Shown piece after piece: positions 41,876-51,341 of a stretch of 64,000 nucleotides of DNA. The stretch is from Saccharopolyspora erythraea (GTDB lineage: Bacteria > Actinomycetota > Actinomycetes > Mycobacteriales > Pseudonocardiaceae), in NCBI RefSeq assembly GCF_018141105.1, contig NZ_CP054839.1, positions 5,645,411 to 5,709,410 on the forward strand, read 5' to 3'. The position numbers and the translations under genes are program-made. Each line of letters opens with the position of its first letter. Positions within the stretch are counted from its first letter, which is position 1. The notes under the pieces are model-generated. The model did no database searches. It was not told the origin of the DNA and was given only the letters and a program-made list of their open reading frames with translations.

Positions 41876-43054
41876 ATGCGGATCGTCCTCACCTGCCTGC
41901 CCTACTACTCCCACCTGGTGCCGGTCGTGGTCCCGGTTGCCCACGCGCTGCGCCGGGCCGGGCACACCGCCACCGTCGCGACCGCGCCTGCCATGGCCGC
42001 GGAACTCGCACGGCACGGTGTCGAGCACCTGCCGCTGCCGAACGTCCGCACCCTCGAAGAACTGCTCGCCGACCCCGCGTTCCTCACCGGCCCCGGCATG
42101 CCCGGCGCGGAAGGAGAAGGCGCTGAGGAGACCGCCCGTGCCCGCGAGGATCCCGGTCCGCTGACGAAGGCGTTCGCCGGGCCGATGGCCGGGACGTTCG
42201 CCCGGGACCTGATCGCAGCGGCGGCGGACTGGCGGCCCGACGTGATCGTGCGGGAGTGCAACGAGTTCGGTGGCTACCTCGCCGCGGAACGGCTCGGCCT
42301 GCCCCGCGCGGTGCTCGACATCGCACCGTACTCCTGCGCGCATCTGCCTTTTCTGCGCAACACGCTCAACAAGCAGCTGGACGAACTGGGACTGGCCCCC
42401 TCGGACGATCCGTGGGAGCCGAACGCCGGTCTGCTCGCCGCCGTCGTGCCCGCCGCGTGGTACCCGGAGCGGCTGCGGGTATCCTCGCTACGCTCCTATC
42501 GGCCGAATCCGGCTGCGCCACAAGGGTTTCCTGTTCACGCCGAACAGCCGATGGTGCTCGCCGGGCTCGGTACCGTCGCGCACACCGTCGTGCCGGAGGC
42601 CCCGCGGCTGCTCGCCGCGATGGTCGCCGCGCTCGGCGAACTGCCGTGCAACGGCGTGGTGTCCCTGGGACCGGCGTTGCAGACCTGGTCCGGACCGCGG
42701 CCGGCGAACGTCCGGCTGGTGTCCTTCGCCCCGCAGCGCGAGATTCTGGGCAGAGCCGCGCTTTTCCTCTCACACGGCGGTTTCGGCAGTGTCCACGAGG
42801 CCGTGCAGGCCGGGACGCCGATGGTGAACCTGCCGTTGTTCGCCGACCAGCCGGACAACGCACGCCGCGTCACCGAGCTTGGACTGGGTCTGCACGTCGA
42901 CCCCGCCGCGGCGACACCGGAGGCACTGGCCGACGCGGCAGGCCGCGTGCTCGCCGACGGCGGATTCCGGCGGCGTGCCGCGGAACTGGCCAGGCAGTCG
43001 CGGGAGGCGCCCGGATTCGACGTGCTCGCGGCGGATCTCGCCGCACTGGCCTGA
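41876..43054 (+). CDS. UGT/MGT-type glycosyltransferase
   Basis: A 392-residue GT-B glycosyltransferase of the family 1 (macrolide glycosyltransferase-like) type. It begins MRIVLTCLPYYSHLVPVVVPVAHALRRAGH, the usual acceptor-domain opening. The nucleotide-sugar site is in VSFAPQREILGRAALFLSHGG through GFGSVHEAVQAGTPMVNLPLF. Such enzymes attach NDP-activated sugars to natural products. It could decorate the product of the terpenoid genes downstream. Alternatively, because it lies divergent from rox, it could inactivate an antibiotic by glycosylation as rifampicin glycosyltransferases do. The sequence alone does not decide. The ribosome binding site is weak; a GTG five codons earlier is an alternative start. 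Confidence 0.85.
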   Translation: MRIVLTCLPYYSHLVPVVVPVAHALRRAGHTATVATAPAMAAELARHGVEHLPLPNVRTLEELLADPAFLTGPGMPGAEGEGAEETARAREDPGPLTKAFAGPMAGTFARDLIAAAADWRPDVIVRECNEFGGYLAAERLGLPRAVLDIAPYSCAHLPFLRNTLNKQLDELGLAPSDDPWEPNAGLLAAVVPAAWYPERLRVSSLRSYRPNPAAPQGFPVHAEQPMVLAGLGTVAHTVVPEAPRLLAAMVAALGELPCNGVVSLGPALQTWSGPRPANVRLVSFAPQREILGRAALFLSHGGFGSVHEAVQAGTPMVNLPLFADQPDNARRVTELGLGLHVDPAAATPEALADAAGRVLADGGFRRRAAELARQSREAPGFDVLAADLAALA

Positions 43055-43353
43055 AAGTCGGCGCGAACGACTTCGCCGCCCCGGCAACCGGAGCGGGCCG
43101 GTCGCGCACGCGATGGTACGGAATTGCACGTCGGCTGTCGATCCACTGGCGAGAAATGCGCACGATAATTCCGCGCGCTCTGCCCGTGAAAACACGCACC
43201 GATTGTCGTCACTTCGCTTTGTCCGGAAGACGACTTTTGGCTTCTTGACTTTGGATCATGGCCGCAAGCACACTGGCTGTGAGTCTGATCCGGAAAATGT
43301 GGCGACAGGCGATGAGGAGCCTGCGCGCGGCACGGGAAAGGTCCTTCATTCGC

Positions 43354-44342
43354 GTGGCTCAGATCATTCATCAGCTGTCTTTGAACGAGAACACTTCCCC
43401 GCCATTGCCCGGTGTGCTGAAAGCGGCCCAGGACAGTCTGGGAAGCATGAACCTCACGCTCGACGCACTGGCCACCGGCCTCACCGGCGCGATCGCGCAA
43501 CGGTTGGCGCTCCCGCCGGAACGGGTCGTCGCCGGCGCCGGTTCCGGCGCCCTGCTCCAGCAGTTCCTGTTCGCGCACGCCGGATCCGGCGCCTCGGTGG
43601 TGCACGCCTGGCCGTCGTTCGAGCTCTACCCGCTGCTGATCCGCAACGCGCGGGCCGAACCGGTCGCGGTGCCCTCGGCCGGCGACGGCCAGGACCTGGC
43701 CGCACTCGCCGCCGCCGTCACGCCGGAGACGAAGGTCGTGTTGCTGTGCAACCCGAACAACCCGACCGGAGAAGTACTCGGTGACGCGCAACTGACGGAC
43801 TTCCTCGCCGCGCTGCCGCCGCACGTGCTGGTGCTGATCGACGAGGCGTACCGCGAGTTCGCCGACCCCGCGCGGATCGCCGACGGGCTCGGACTCGCGG
43901 CGGCCGACGACCGGGTCGCCGTCGTGCGCACGTTCTCCAAGTCCCACGGCCTGCTCGGTCTCCGCGTCGGCTACCTGGTGGCGGCCGAACCGGTCGCCGC
44001 GGCGCTGCGGCCGACGCTGCCGTTCTACCGCGTGCCGACCGTCGCGCAGGCCGCGGCGCTGGCCGCGCTCGAAGCCGGCGACGAGATGCGCGAGCGCTGC
44101 CGGGAGGTCGCCGCCGAGCGCGACCGGGTGCGGGCCGGGCTGCTCGAACTGGGCTGGGACGTCCCGCCCAGCGGCGGGAACTACCTGTGGCTGCGCCTCG
44201 GAGACCGCAACGAGTCATTCGTTCGACACCTCGCCGCCAACGGCGTCGCAGTGCGCGAGATCGCAGGCGCCGGAGTGCGGGTGAGCACCGGGACACCAGA
44301 GGCCAACGACGCGGTGCTGGGGCTGGCCAAGGAGTTCGCCGG

Positions 44343-44346
<4 letters not shown>
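43354..44346 (+). CDS. PLP-dependent aminotransferase (HisC-like, fold type I)
   Basis: About 330 residues of an aspartate-aminotransferase-fold enzyme closest to histidinol-phosphate aminotransferases. The N-terminal arm is QLSLNENTSPPLPGV. GAGSGALLQQFLFAHAGSG binds the PLP phosphate; LLCNPNNPTGEV, VLIDEAYREFAD and TFSKSHGLLGLRVGYLVAA (with the PLP lysine) are intact. The Arg near GVRVSTG binds the substrate carboxylate. The start is uncertain: GTG 43354 fits the family, but ATG 43312 and ATG 43258 are in frame. It overlaps the polyprenyl synthase gene by four bases, so it belongs to the terpenoid cluster rather than histidine synthesis. Its amino substrate is unknown. Confidence 0.85.
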
Positions 44347-45350
<1,004 letters not shown>

Positions 45351-45409
45351 CCGCGGCGCCGCCGATCGCGGCGCTGGGCCGCCGGATCGGCCGGTCGGTC
45401 CTCGCGCAC

Positions 45410-46366
45410 GTGCAGACCTGGCGGCCCTACACGTCGTGCTATCCGGCGCTGCTCGGGCTCGCCGGCTGCGCGGTGGGCGGAGGTGCGGGCCGGCCGGACG
45501 CGCTGGTCGTCGCGGCGCTGGCACCGGCGCTGGGCTGGCTGTCGGGGCACTACCTCGGCGACTACTTCGACCGCTGCCTCGACGCGATCGGCAAACCGCA
45601 CCGGCCGATCCCGTCGGGACGGCTGTCCACCGAGGCCGCGCTGTACGGCGGCCTGGCGTGCGCGGCCCTCTCGGCCGGGCTGGTGGTGTGGGCGAACTGG
45701 CGGATCGTGCCGCTGTTCGCCGTGGCGATGGCCGGAATCGTGGGCTACAGCAAGGTGTTCAAGAGACGCGGCATCGCGGGCAACATCACGCGCGGCTCGC
45801 TCACCGCGCTCACGCTCGTGATCGGTGCGATGGTGGCCGCGCCGCTGCCGCCGTGGCCGCTGCTGCCGGTGGCGGTGGGTTTCCTCCTGCACGACACCGC
45901 GTCGAACCTGGTGGGCACCGTCCGCGACGTCGACGGCGACCGCGCGGGCGGATACCGCTCGGTGGCGGTCCAGCGCGGGGCCCGGCACGCCGTGCGGCTC
46001 GCCCTGCGCCTCTATGCCGGTGGCGTCGCGCTGGTCGCGCTCGGCACGGCATGGGCCACGGCCGATCCGGTCGCGCAGCTCGCGCTCACCACCGTCGCCG
46101 CCACCACCGGGGTCATCGCGTTCGCGCCGCTGGTGCGCGCGGGCGACGTCGTGGGTGCGCGGGCGGCCTTGCGCGCGCACGAGCTGCTGGTGGCCGAACG
46201 CCTCGTGCTCGCCGCCGCGGTCTTCGCAGGGGCCGCGGGCGGCCGCTTCGCGGTCGCGCTCGTGCTGCCGGTCCTGCTGTTCTCGCTGCTCACCCAGGCG
46301 CTGATGCGCGCACGCCACGAGTTCCCGCCCGCCGCGGTGGCGGCCGGGGGAAAGGACTGGGGATGA
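45410..46366 (+). CDS. UbiA family prenyltransferase
   Basis: A 318-residue integral membrane prenyltransferase with about eight or nine helices. It transfers a prenyl group from a diphosphate to an acceptor. The first metal motif is GDYFDRCLD (about 49-57) followed by KPHRPIPSGRLS; the usual Asn of NDxxDxxxD is Gly. The second motif is in LVGTVRDVDGDRAGGYRS, with DVDGD. The GTG at 45410 has no ribosome binding site; the frame is open back to the synthase stop, where an overlapping CTG is conceivable. It overlaps the cyclase gene by four bases. The acceptor may be aromatic or a glycerophosphate-like compound. Confidence 0.88.
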   Translation: MQTWRPYTSCYPALLGLAGCAVGGGAGRPDALVVAALAPALGWLSGHYLGDYFDRCLDAIGKPHRPIPSGRLSTEAALYGGLACAALSAGLVVWANWRIVPLFAVAMAGIVGYSKVFKRRGIAGNITRGSLTALTLVIGAMVAAPLPPWPLLPVAVGFLLHDTASNLVGTVRDVDGDRAGGYRSVAVQRGARHAVRLALRLYAGGVALVALGTAWATADPVAQLALTTVAATTGVIAFAPLVRAGDVVGARAALRAHELLVAERLVLAAAVFAGAAGGRFAVALVLPVLLFSLLTQALMRARHEFPPAAVAAGGKDWG

Positions 46367-48024
46367 CCTTCCTACGCGCCGACCGGATCACCGAGGCGAT
46401 CGACGAGGGCGCCGAGGCGCTGTTCGCCGCGCAGCGCGAGGACGGGGTGTTCGACTACGGCGGCGCGAGCCTGACCTCGACGCTCGGCACGGTCGGCGCG
46501 GTGTGCGCGCTGCACTTCGCCGACCCCGGAGGGTCGGCGGACCTGATCGGGGCAGGCGTCGGCTGGCTCAAGCGCACCCAGGGAGCCGACGGGGGCTGGG
46601 CGATGGTGCCCGGCGAGGCGTCCGAGGCCGGGCCGACGGCCGTGGCCTCGGCCGTGCTGCACCTGGTGGACCCGCGCGGCAACGCCGCCGCGGTCGAGGC
46701 AGGCCAGGAGTGGATGCGCGGATTCGGTGGCCTGGAAGCGATCCCGCACCCGGAGGTCGTCGCGTGGTGCCGCCAGTTCTACGGGTTCGCGGGCTGGCTC
46801 GACCCGCGCGGGATGCGGCGGTTCCCGCTCGAGCTCGCGTTGCTGCCCGGGCTGTACCGGAAGCTGTTCGACCTGCGCGCCCCGATGGTCTCCGCGCTCG
46901 GGCTGGCCCAGACGCGGCACAAGCCGCTGACCCGCCTCCAGCGCACGTTGTCGGAACTCGCGGAGCCGAACGCCCTCGCGGTCATCCGGCAGGTCTACGA
47001 GCACGAGGGCAGCACGGGTGGCTGGTGCGAGGACGCCTGGGTGACCGGACTGGTCTGCGCCGGGCTCGCGCGCGCCGGCCTGGGTGATGACATGGTCGAC
47101 GGCGCCGTCGGCTGGTTCCGCCGGATGGCCGCACCCGACGGCTCGTGGTCGAGCGGGCCGCTGGACCTGACGTGGTCGATGTACGCCACCGCCGGCCTGG
47201 TCGAAGCGGGCTACGCGCGGGACCCCCGGCTGGTCCCGGTCAAGGAGCTTTTCCTGCGCCTGCAACAGGACCGGCCGTTCACCGCGTTCGGCTGCCCGCC
47301 CGGTTTCTGGGGCTGGTCGGGCTCACGGGGCTGGCCCGCGACGCTGGAGACCGGCGAGATCCTGTCCGCGCTGAGCCACCTGCCCGGCGCGGACCAGGCC
47401 GATGCGGTGCGCCGCGGCGTCACGTGGCTGACGCTGCAACAGGACACCCGCGGCTCGTGGGGCCTGTGCGTGCGCAACACCAGGGTGGCCAACAGCGGGC
47501 CGTGCCCGCACATGACCGCGCAGGCCGTCGACGGGCTGCTGGACTCGGGCGTGCCCACCGAAGACCGCCGCGTGCGCCGGGCGCTGCGCTGGCTGGGCAA
47601 GGCGCAGCGACCGGACGGGAGCTTCGAGTCGGTCTGGTACCGCATGCACACCGCGGGCACCTCGGCCGTGCTCCAGACGCTGGCCAAGGCCGGTGCGGCC
47701 GACGGCGAACCGGCAGGTCGCGCGCGGGCGTGGCTGGAACGCACGCGGCTGGCCGACGGCTCGTGGGGCACCGGCGACGGTGCGCCCGGGACGGTCGAGG
47801 AGACCGGCTGGGCGGTGTCGGCGCTGCTGGCCGCCGGAGCGGAGCCGCAAGCCGTGCGGTCCGGTGTGGACTGGTTGCTGGAGCACCGGCTGCCCACCGG
47901 CGGCTGGCCGGCGGCCAACGTCAACGAGTACGTGCGGCACGTCTCCCGGTACCCGAACCCCGCGCTGGCGCACGGTCTCGCGCTCCGGGCCCTCGCCCGC
48001 TACCGGAAGGCGGTGGCGCGATGA
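46363..48024 (+). CDS. Squalene-cyclase-like prenyltransferase-repeat protein (no DxDD)
   Basis: A 553-residue protein of the squalene-hopene cyclase/prenyltransferase-repeat superfamily with several QW-type repeats: REDGVFDYGG, QGADGGWAM, PDGSWSSG, QQDTRGSWGL, AQRPDGSFESVW, LADGSWGTG. The acid motif DxDD of bacterial class II cyclases is missing. At the corresponding place (about 267-272) it reads LDLTWS, a single Asp resembling the DCTA motif of oxidosqualene cyclases that protonate epoxides. An FAD monooxygenase gene overlaps its 3' end, so an epoxidation-then-cyclisation route fits. It is shorter than the usual 630 residues of hopene cyclases. A non-catalytic or scaffolding role remains possible. 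Confidence 0.85.
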   Translation: MTFLRADRITEAIDEGAEALFAAQREDGVFDYGGASLTSTLGTVGAVCALHFADPGGSADLIGAGVGWLKRTQGADGGWAMVPGEASEAGPTAVASAVLHLVDPRGNAAAVEAGQEWMRGFGGLEAIPHPEVVAWCRQFYGFAGWLDPRGMRRFPLELALLPGLYRKLFDLRAPMVSALGLAQTRHKPLTRLQRTLSELAEPNALAVIRQVYEHEGSTGGWCEDAWVTGLVCAGLARAGLGDDMVDGAVGWFRRMAAPDGSWSSGPLDLTWSMYATAGLVEAGYARDPRLVPVKELFLRLQQDRPFTAFGCPPGFWGWSGSRGWPATLETGEILSALSHLPGADQADAVRRGVTWLTLQQDTRGSWGLCVRNTRVANSGPCPHMTAQAVDGLLDSGVPTEDRRVRRALRWLGKAQRPDGSFESVWYRMHTAGTSAVLQTLAKAGAADGEPAGRARAWLERTRLADGSWGTGDGAPGTVEETGWAVSALLAAGAEPQAVRSGVDWLLEHRLPTGGWPAANVNEYVRHVSRYPNPALAHGLALRALARYRKAVAR

Positions 48025-49268
48025 CCTACGACGTCGTGGTGTGCGGCGCCGGCGTCGCCGGGCTGGCGGCCGCGTGCGCACTGGGACGACTGGGCAGGCG
48101 CGTGCTGCTGCTGGACAAGCAGGAGCGGGTCCGGCCGGTCGCCAAGGGCGAGGTCTTCCAGCCGGGAGCGCTGGCGATCCTGCACGAGTGGGGCGTCGCG
48201 CCGCGGCTGGAGGCGGCCGGGGCGCTGCGGCTGGAGAAGCTGGTCGCACGCGACGCCGGCGGCGGCGCGCGGATGGTTCTCGACTACGCGCGCCTGCCCG
48301 CGCGGAACAACTGGCTGCTCGCCCACGACTACCCGGTGATCCTCGAGGCGCTGGCGAAGTCCCTGCCCGACACCGTCGAGCTCCGACGGGGGGAACTGGT
48401 GACGGGCCTGGTTTCCGCCGGCGGCCGGGTCACCGGCGTCCGGCTGGCCGACGACGTCGTCGAGGCGGCGCTCGTGGTCGCCGCCGACGGCATGTCGTCC
48501 CGCCTGCGCCGCGAGGCCGGCATCGAGGTCCGCCGCGACGAGTACCCGCACCGGCTGGTCGCGCTGGAGCTGCACGACGCACCGGAGGTCGACCCGGACT
48601 TCTCCGCCTACGTCACCCCGAGCGGGCTGCGGCTGCGCTACCCGTTGCCGGACGGCCGGATCCGGCTCTACGCGCAGGCCGGCGCGAACGAGTTGCGCGG
48701 GCTGGACGCCGACGGCCTGGACCGCTGGGTCGGCGACCTGGTCCGGGAGACTCCCGCGCTCGCACCGCTGGAGGCGTCGATACGCGCGAACCTCACCGGA
48801 AGGCAGGTGCTACCGGTGTCCCGGTTCCTCGCGCCGACGCTCTCCGCACCGGGCCTGGCGCTGGCCGGCGAGAGCGGGCACGCCGTGCACCCGATGGCCG
48901 CGCAGGGCATGAACAGCGCCATCGCCGACGCCCACGAGCTCGCCACCGTGCTGCGGCAGGGCGGTTCGCTCGCCCCGGCCGCCGTCGACCACGCGCTGGC
49001 GCGGTATTCGGCCGCGCGCCGGGAGAACCTGGCCCACATCGGCCGGACGAGCCACAACGCGGCGAGGATGATCACGGACCTGTCGCGGGTGGGCCGGTTC
49101 GCCGGCCGCCGGGCGCTGCGCGGCACCGGCGGCAACGACCGCATCCGCTACACGGTGATGCACACGATGTCCGGGCTCGGCGTGCACCCGCTGACGCCGC
49201 TGGACCGGCTGCACCAGCTCGGGGTGCTGCCGGACCCGCGGGCCCGGCGGCTCCCGTCCTGGGCGTGA
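48021..49268 (+). CDS. FAD-dependent monooxygenase (possible prenyl epoxidase)
   Basis: A 415-residue UbiH/squalene-epoxidase-like flavoprotein. The N-terminal FAD fold is YDVVVCGAGVAGLAAACALGRLG; GEVFQPGALAILHEWGV is the aromatic-hydroxylase-type second region. The second FAD motif reads LALAGESGHAVHPMAAQGMNSAI: the usual Asp of GDAAH is Glu (GESGH), as in some geranylgeranyl reductase-like enzymes. It overlaps the cyclase gene by four bases and ends the plus-strand operon. In meroterpenoid pathways a similar enzyme epoxidises the terminal prenyl group before cyclisation; a reductase role is the alternative. Confidence 0.86.
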   Translation: MTYDVVVCGAGVAGLAAACALGRLGRRVLLLDKQERVRPVAKGEVFQPGALAILHEWGVAPRLEAAGALRLEKLVARDAGGGARMVLDYARLPARNNWLLAHDYPVILEALAKSLPDTVELRRGELVTGLVSAGGRVTGVRLADDVVEAALVVAADGMSSRLRREAGIEVRRDEYPHRLVALELHDAPEVDPDFSAYVTPSGLRLRYPLPDGRIRLYAQAGANELRGLDADGLDRWVGDLVRETPALAPLEASIRANLTGRQVLPVSRFLAPTLSAPGLALAGESGHAVHPMAAQGMNSAIADAHELATVLRQGGSLAPAAVDHALARYSAARRENLAHIGRTSHNAARMITDLSRVGRFAGRRALRGTGGNDRIRYTVMHTMSGLGVHPLTPLDRLHQLGVLPDPRARRLPSWA

Positions 49269-49276
49269 GCGTGGTG

Positions 49277-50278
49277 TCAGCCCGCGCACTCCACCACGAC
49301 CAACCCGCCCGGAAGGCGGTGCGTGGCGTGCACCGGCAGACCGGCGGCCGCGGCCAGCCCGTGAAAGCCGGTGACGGTGCGCTCGCGGCCGCCCAGCAGC
49401 GTGAGCGACTGGAGGTCGAACGAGGAGTTGTTCTTCGCGTGCTCCTCGCCCGCGAGCACTTCGACGATCAGGACCCGCCCCTGCGGCCCGGCGGCCTCGC
49501 CGCAGCGGCGCAGGATCTTCGCGGCGTCCTCGTCGTTCCAGTCGGTCAGAACCCGCGAGACCAGCAGCACGTCGTAGCCGGTGGGCAGCGGGTCGAAGAA
49601 GCTGCCGCCGACGAACTCCGCGCGTCCGGAGAGCCCCGCGTCGGCCAACGCCTGCTCGGCCTCCGGACGCACCGGCGGCAGGTCCAGCACGGCGCCGGTC
49701 AGGTGCGAGTGCTTGAGCAGCACGTCCGCGAGCAGCGCCCCGGTCCCGCCGCCGACGTCGAGCACCCGCCGGGCCCCGGACCAGTCGTACTCCGCGGCCA
49801 CGGCCGGGCCGGTCTGCCAGGCGTGCGCGGCCATGATCGCGCCGAAGAACAGCCGCAGCCGCTCGTCGCGCTGGTAGTCGGCCCAGAAGTCGACGCCGTG
49901 CACCCGGCCGTAGGCGGATTCGCCGGTGCGCACCGAATGCAGCATCCCGGTGTAGGCGAGGTCCATCTTCGCGCCCGGACCGTCGATCTCGAGCCAGCCG
50001 CGCTGCCAGCGCTGGTCCTCGCCGAGCAGCTCGCGCGAGAGCGAGGTGAGCCCGTAGGTCCCCGGCGCGGTTTCGTCGAACAGGCCGACGGCGACCAGGT
50101 GCCGCAGCAGCCGCGCCAGCGAGTCCTCGTCGCATTCGCTCGCCGCGGCCAGCTCCGCCAGGCCGGTGGTGCCCGCCTCGACCAGCTCGGGCAGCCGCAG
50201 GGCGACCGCGGTGCGGATCGCGAACGGGGTTGCCAGGTCCACGAGACGGGCGAGCTCAGCGGCGGCGTCGTGCGGCAT
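49277..50278 (-). CDS. SAM-dependent O-methyltransferase (acetylserotonin O-methyltransferase-like)
   Basis: A 333-residue small-molecule methyltransferase. The N-terminal winged-helix dimerisation domain (LARLVDLATPFAIRTAVALRLPELVEAG through DEDSLARLLRHLVAVGLFDE) is typical of plant-type and polyketide O-methyltransferases. The SAM site is ARRVLDVGGGTGALLADVL (near residue 170-190), and DVLLVSRVLTDWNDEDAAKILRRC holds the catalytic-base region. The ATG at 50278 follows AAAGGA. It points against the terpenoid operon, divergent from the dioxygenase. It probably methylates a hydroxyl group on the cluster product. Confidence 0.9.
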   Translation of the reverse strand: MPHDAAAELARLVDLATPFAIRTAVALRLPELVEAGTTGLAELAAASECDEDSLARLLRHLVAVGLFDETAPGTYGLTSLSRELLGEDQRWQRGWLEIDGPGAKMDLAYTGMLHSVRTGESAYGRVHGVDFWADYQRDERLRLFFGAIMAAHAWQTGPAVAAEYDWSGARRVLDVGGGTGALLADVLLKHSHLTGAVLDLPPVRPEAEQALADAGLSGRAEFVGGSFFDPLPTGYDVLLVSRVLTDWNDEDAAKILRRCGEAAGPQGRVLIVEVLAGEEHAKNNSSFDLQSLTLLGGRERTVTGFHGLAAAAGLPVHATHRLPGGLVVVECAG

Positions 50279-50443
50279 GGGCGTCCTTTCGACGAGGGAG
50301 TCCGGGGACCGCCGGAAAAAGGTCCGGCACGGCCAGCGTGTCAGTCGCGAACAATTCCCGTCAACCATTTCCGGAGCATTCCGGCCGGTTGACGAAAGGC
50401 CATTTCGCGCTGCCTGAAAACGTCCGAGAAAGGCGGAAAAACA

Positions 50444-51283
50444 ATGAACGAGAACCGTTTCGACGTGCGCCCGGTGTCCGGGGCGCTGGGCGCGGAAGTG
50501 CGCGGCGTGCCGCTCGACGCGCTGACCGACTCCGATTTCACCGCAGTGCGGGAACTGCTGCTGGAACACCTCGTGCTGTTCCTCCCCGACGCTGCCGGGC
50601 TCGAACCGGAGGCGCACAAGGCGTTCGGCCGCCGTTTCGGCGAGCTGGAGGTGCACCCGTTCCTGCCGAAGCTGCCCGGCCACGACGAGCTGGTGGTGCT
50701 GGACTCCGAGCAGGGGGCGCGTGCCGACGTCTGGCACACCGACGTCACGTTCAGCCCCTCCCCGCCGATCGCGTCGGTGCTGCAGCTCGTGGAGTGCCCG
50801 CCGTCAGGCGGCGACACGATGTGGAGCAACCAGTACCTGGCCTACGAGGCACTGTCGGCGCCAGTGCGCGAACTGCTCGACGGGCTCACCGCCGTGCACG
50901 TCTTCGAGCACCCGAACGGCTCGTTCCGCAGCGAGGCCGAGCATCCCGTGGTGCGCGCGCACCCGGAAACCGGCCGCCGCTCGCTGTACGTCAACCGCAT
51001 GTTCACCCGCCGCATCCCGCAGCTGACCTCCGGGGAGAGCGACGCGTTGCTACGCCAGTTGTTCGAGGTTTCCGAGAGCCCGCAACGGGTGTGCCGCTAC
51101 CGCTGGGTCCCCGGCGCGATCGCCGTCTGGGACAACCGGGTCACCCAGCACTACGCGGTCAACGACTACACGGGCCGCCGCGTCGGCCGCCGCGTCACCG
51201 TGCTCGGCGACAAGCCCGTCGGTGAACCGCCCCGCTGGCCCCACCACGAGGCGGGTGAGCTGAGCGCGTCCACCAGCCGGTGA
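50444..51283 (+). CDS. TauD/TfdA family Fe(II)/2-oxoglutarate dioxygenase
   Basis: A 279-residue non-haem iron dioxygenase. It opens [20 protein letters not shown] as taurine dioxygenases do. The metal triad is His98 and Asp100 in VWHTDVTF and the distal His in [16 protein letters not shown]. An Arg in [12 protein letters not shown] should bind 2-oxoglutarate. It is likely a tailoring hydroxylase or oxidase for the neighbouring terpenoid cluster, though a sulfonate- or herbicide-type role is the family default. AGAAAGGCGG lies upstream of the ATG. A strong terminator follows. Confidence 0.9.
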   Translation: MNENRFDVRPVSGALGAEVRGVPLDALTDSDFTAVRELLLEHLVLFLPDAAGLEPEAHKAFGRRFGELEVHPFLPKLPGHDELVVLDSEQGARADVWHTDVTFSPSPPIASVLQLVECPPSGGDTMWSNQYLAYEALSAPVRELLDGLTAVHVFEHPNGSFRSEAEHPVVRAHPETGRRSLYVNRMFTRRIPQLTSGESDALLRQLFEVSESPQRVCRYRWVPGAIAVWDNRVTQHYAVNDYTGRRVGRRVTVLGDKPVGEPPRWPHHEAGELSASTSR

Positions 51284-51287
51284 CCTC

Positions 51288-51325
51288 GGCCCGGTGTGCC
51301 GATCCGGTGGTCGGCACACCGGGCC
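51288..51325. terminator. Perfect convergent terminator
   Basis: GGCCCGGTGTGCCGA and TCGGCACACCGGGCC form a perfect 15-bp stem with an 8-nt loop, between the dioxygenase and the converging LuxR-type regulator. Confidence 0.82.
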
Positions 51326-51341
51326 GGCCGCCGGCGCCCGG

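Noticed and set aside
46363-48024. Straightforward hopene cyclase assignment (shc)
   Set aside because: The protein is about 80 residues short, lacks the DxDD acid motif, and is not beside hopanoid genes.
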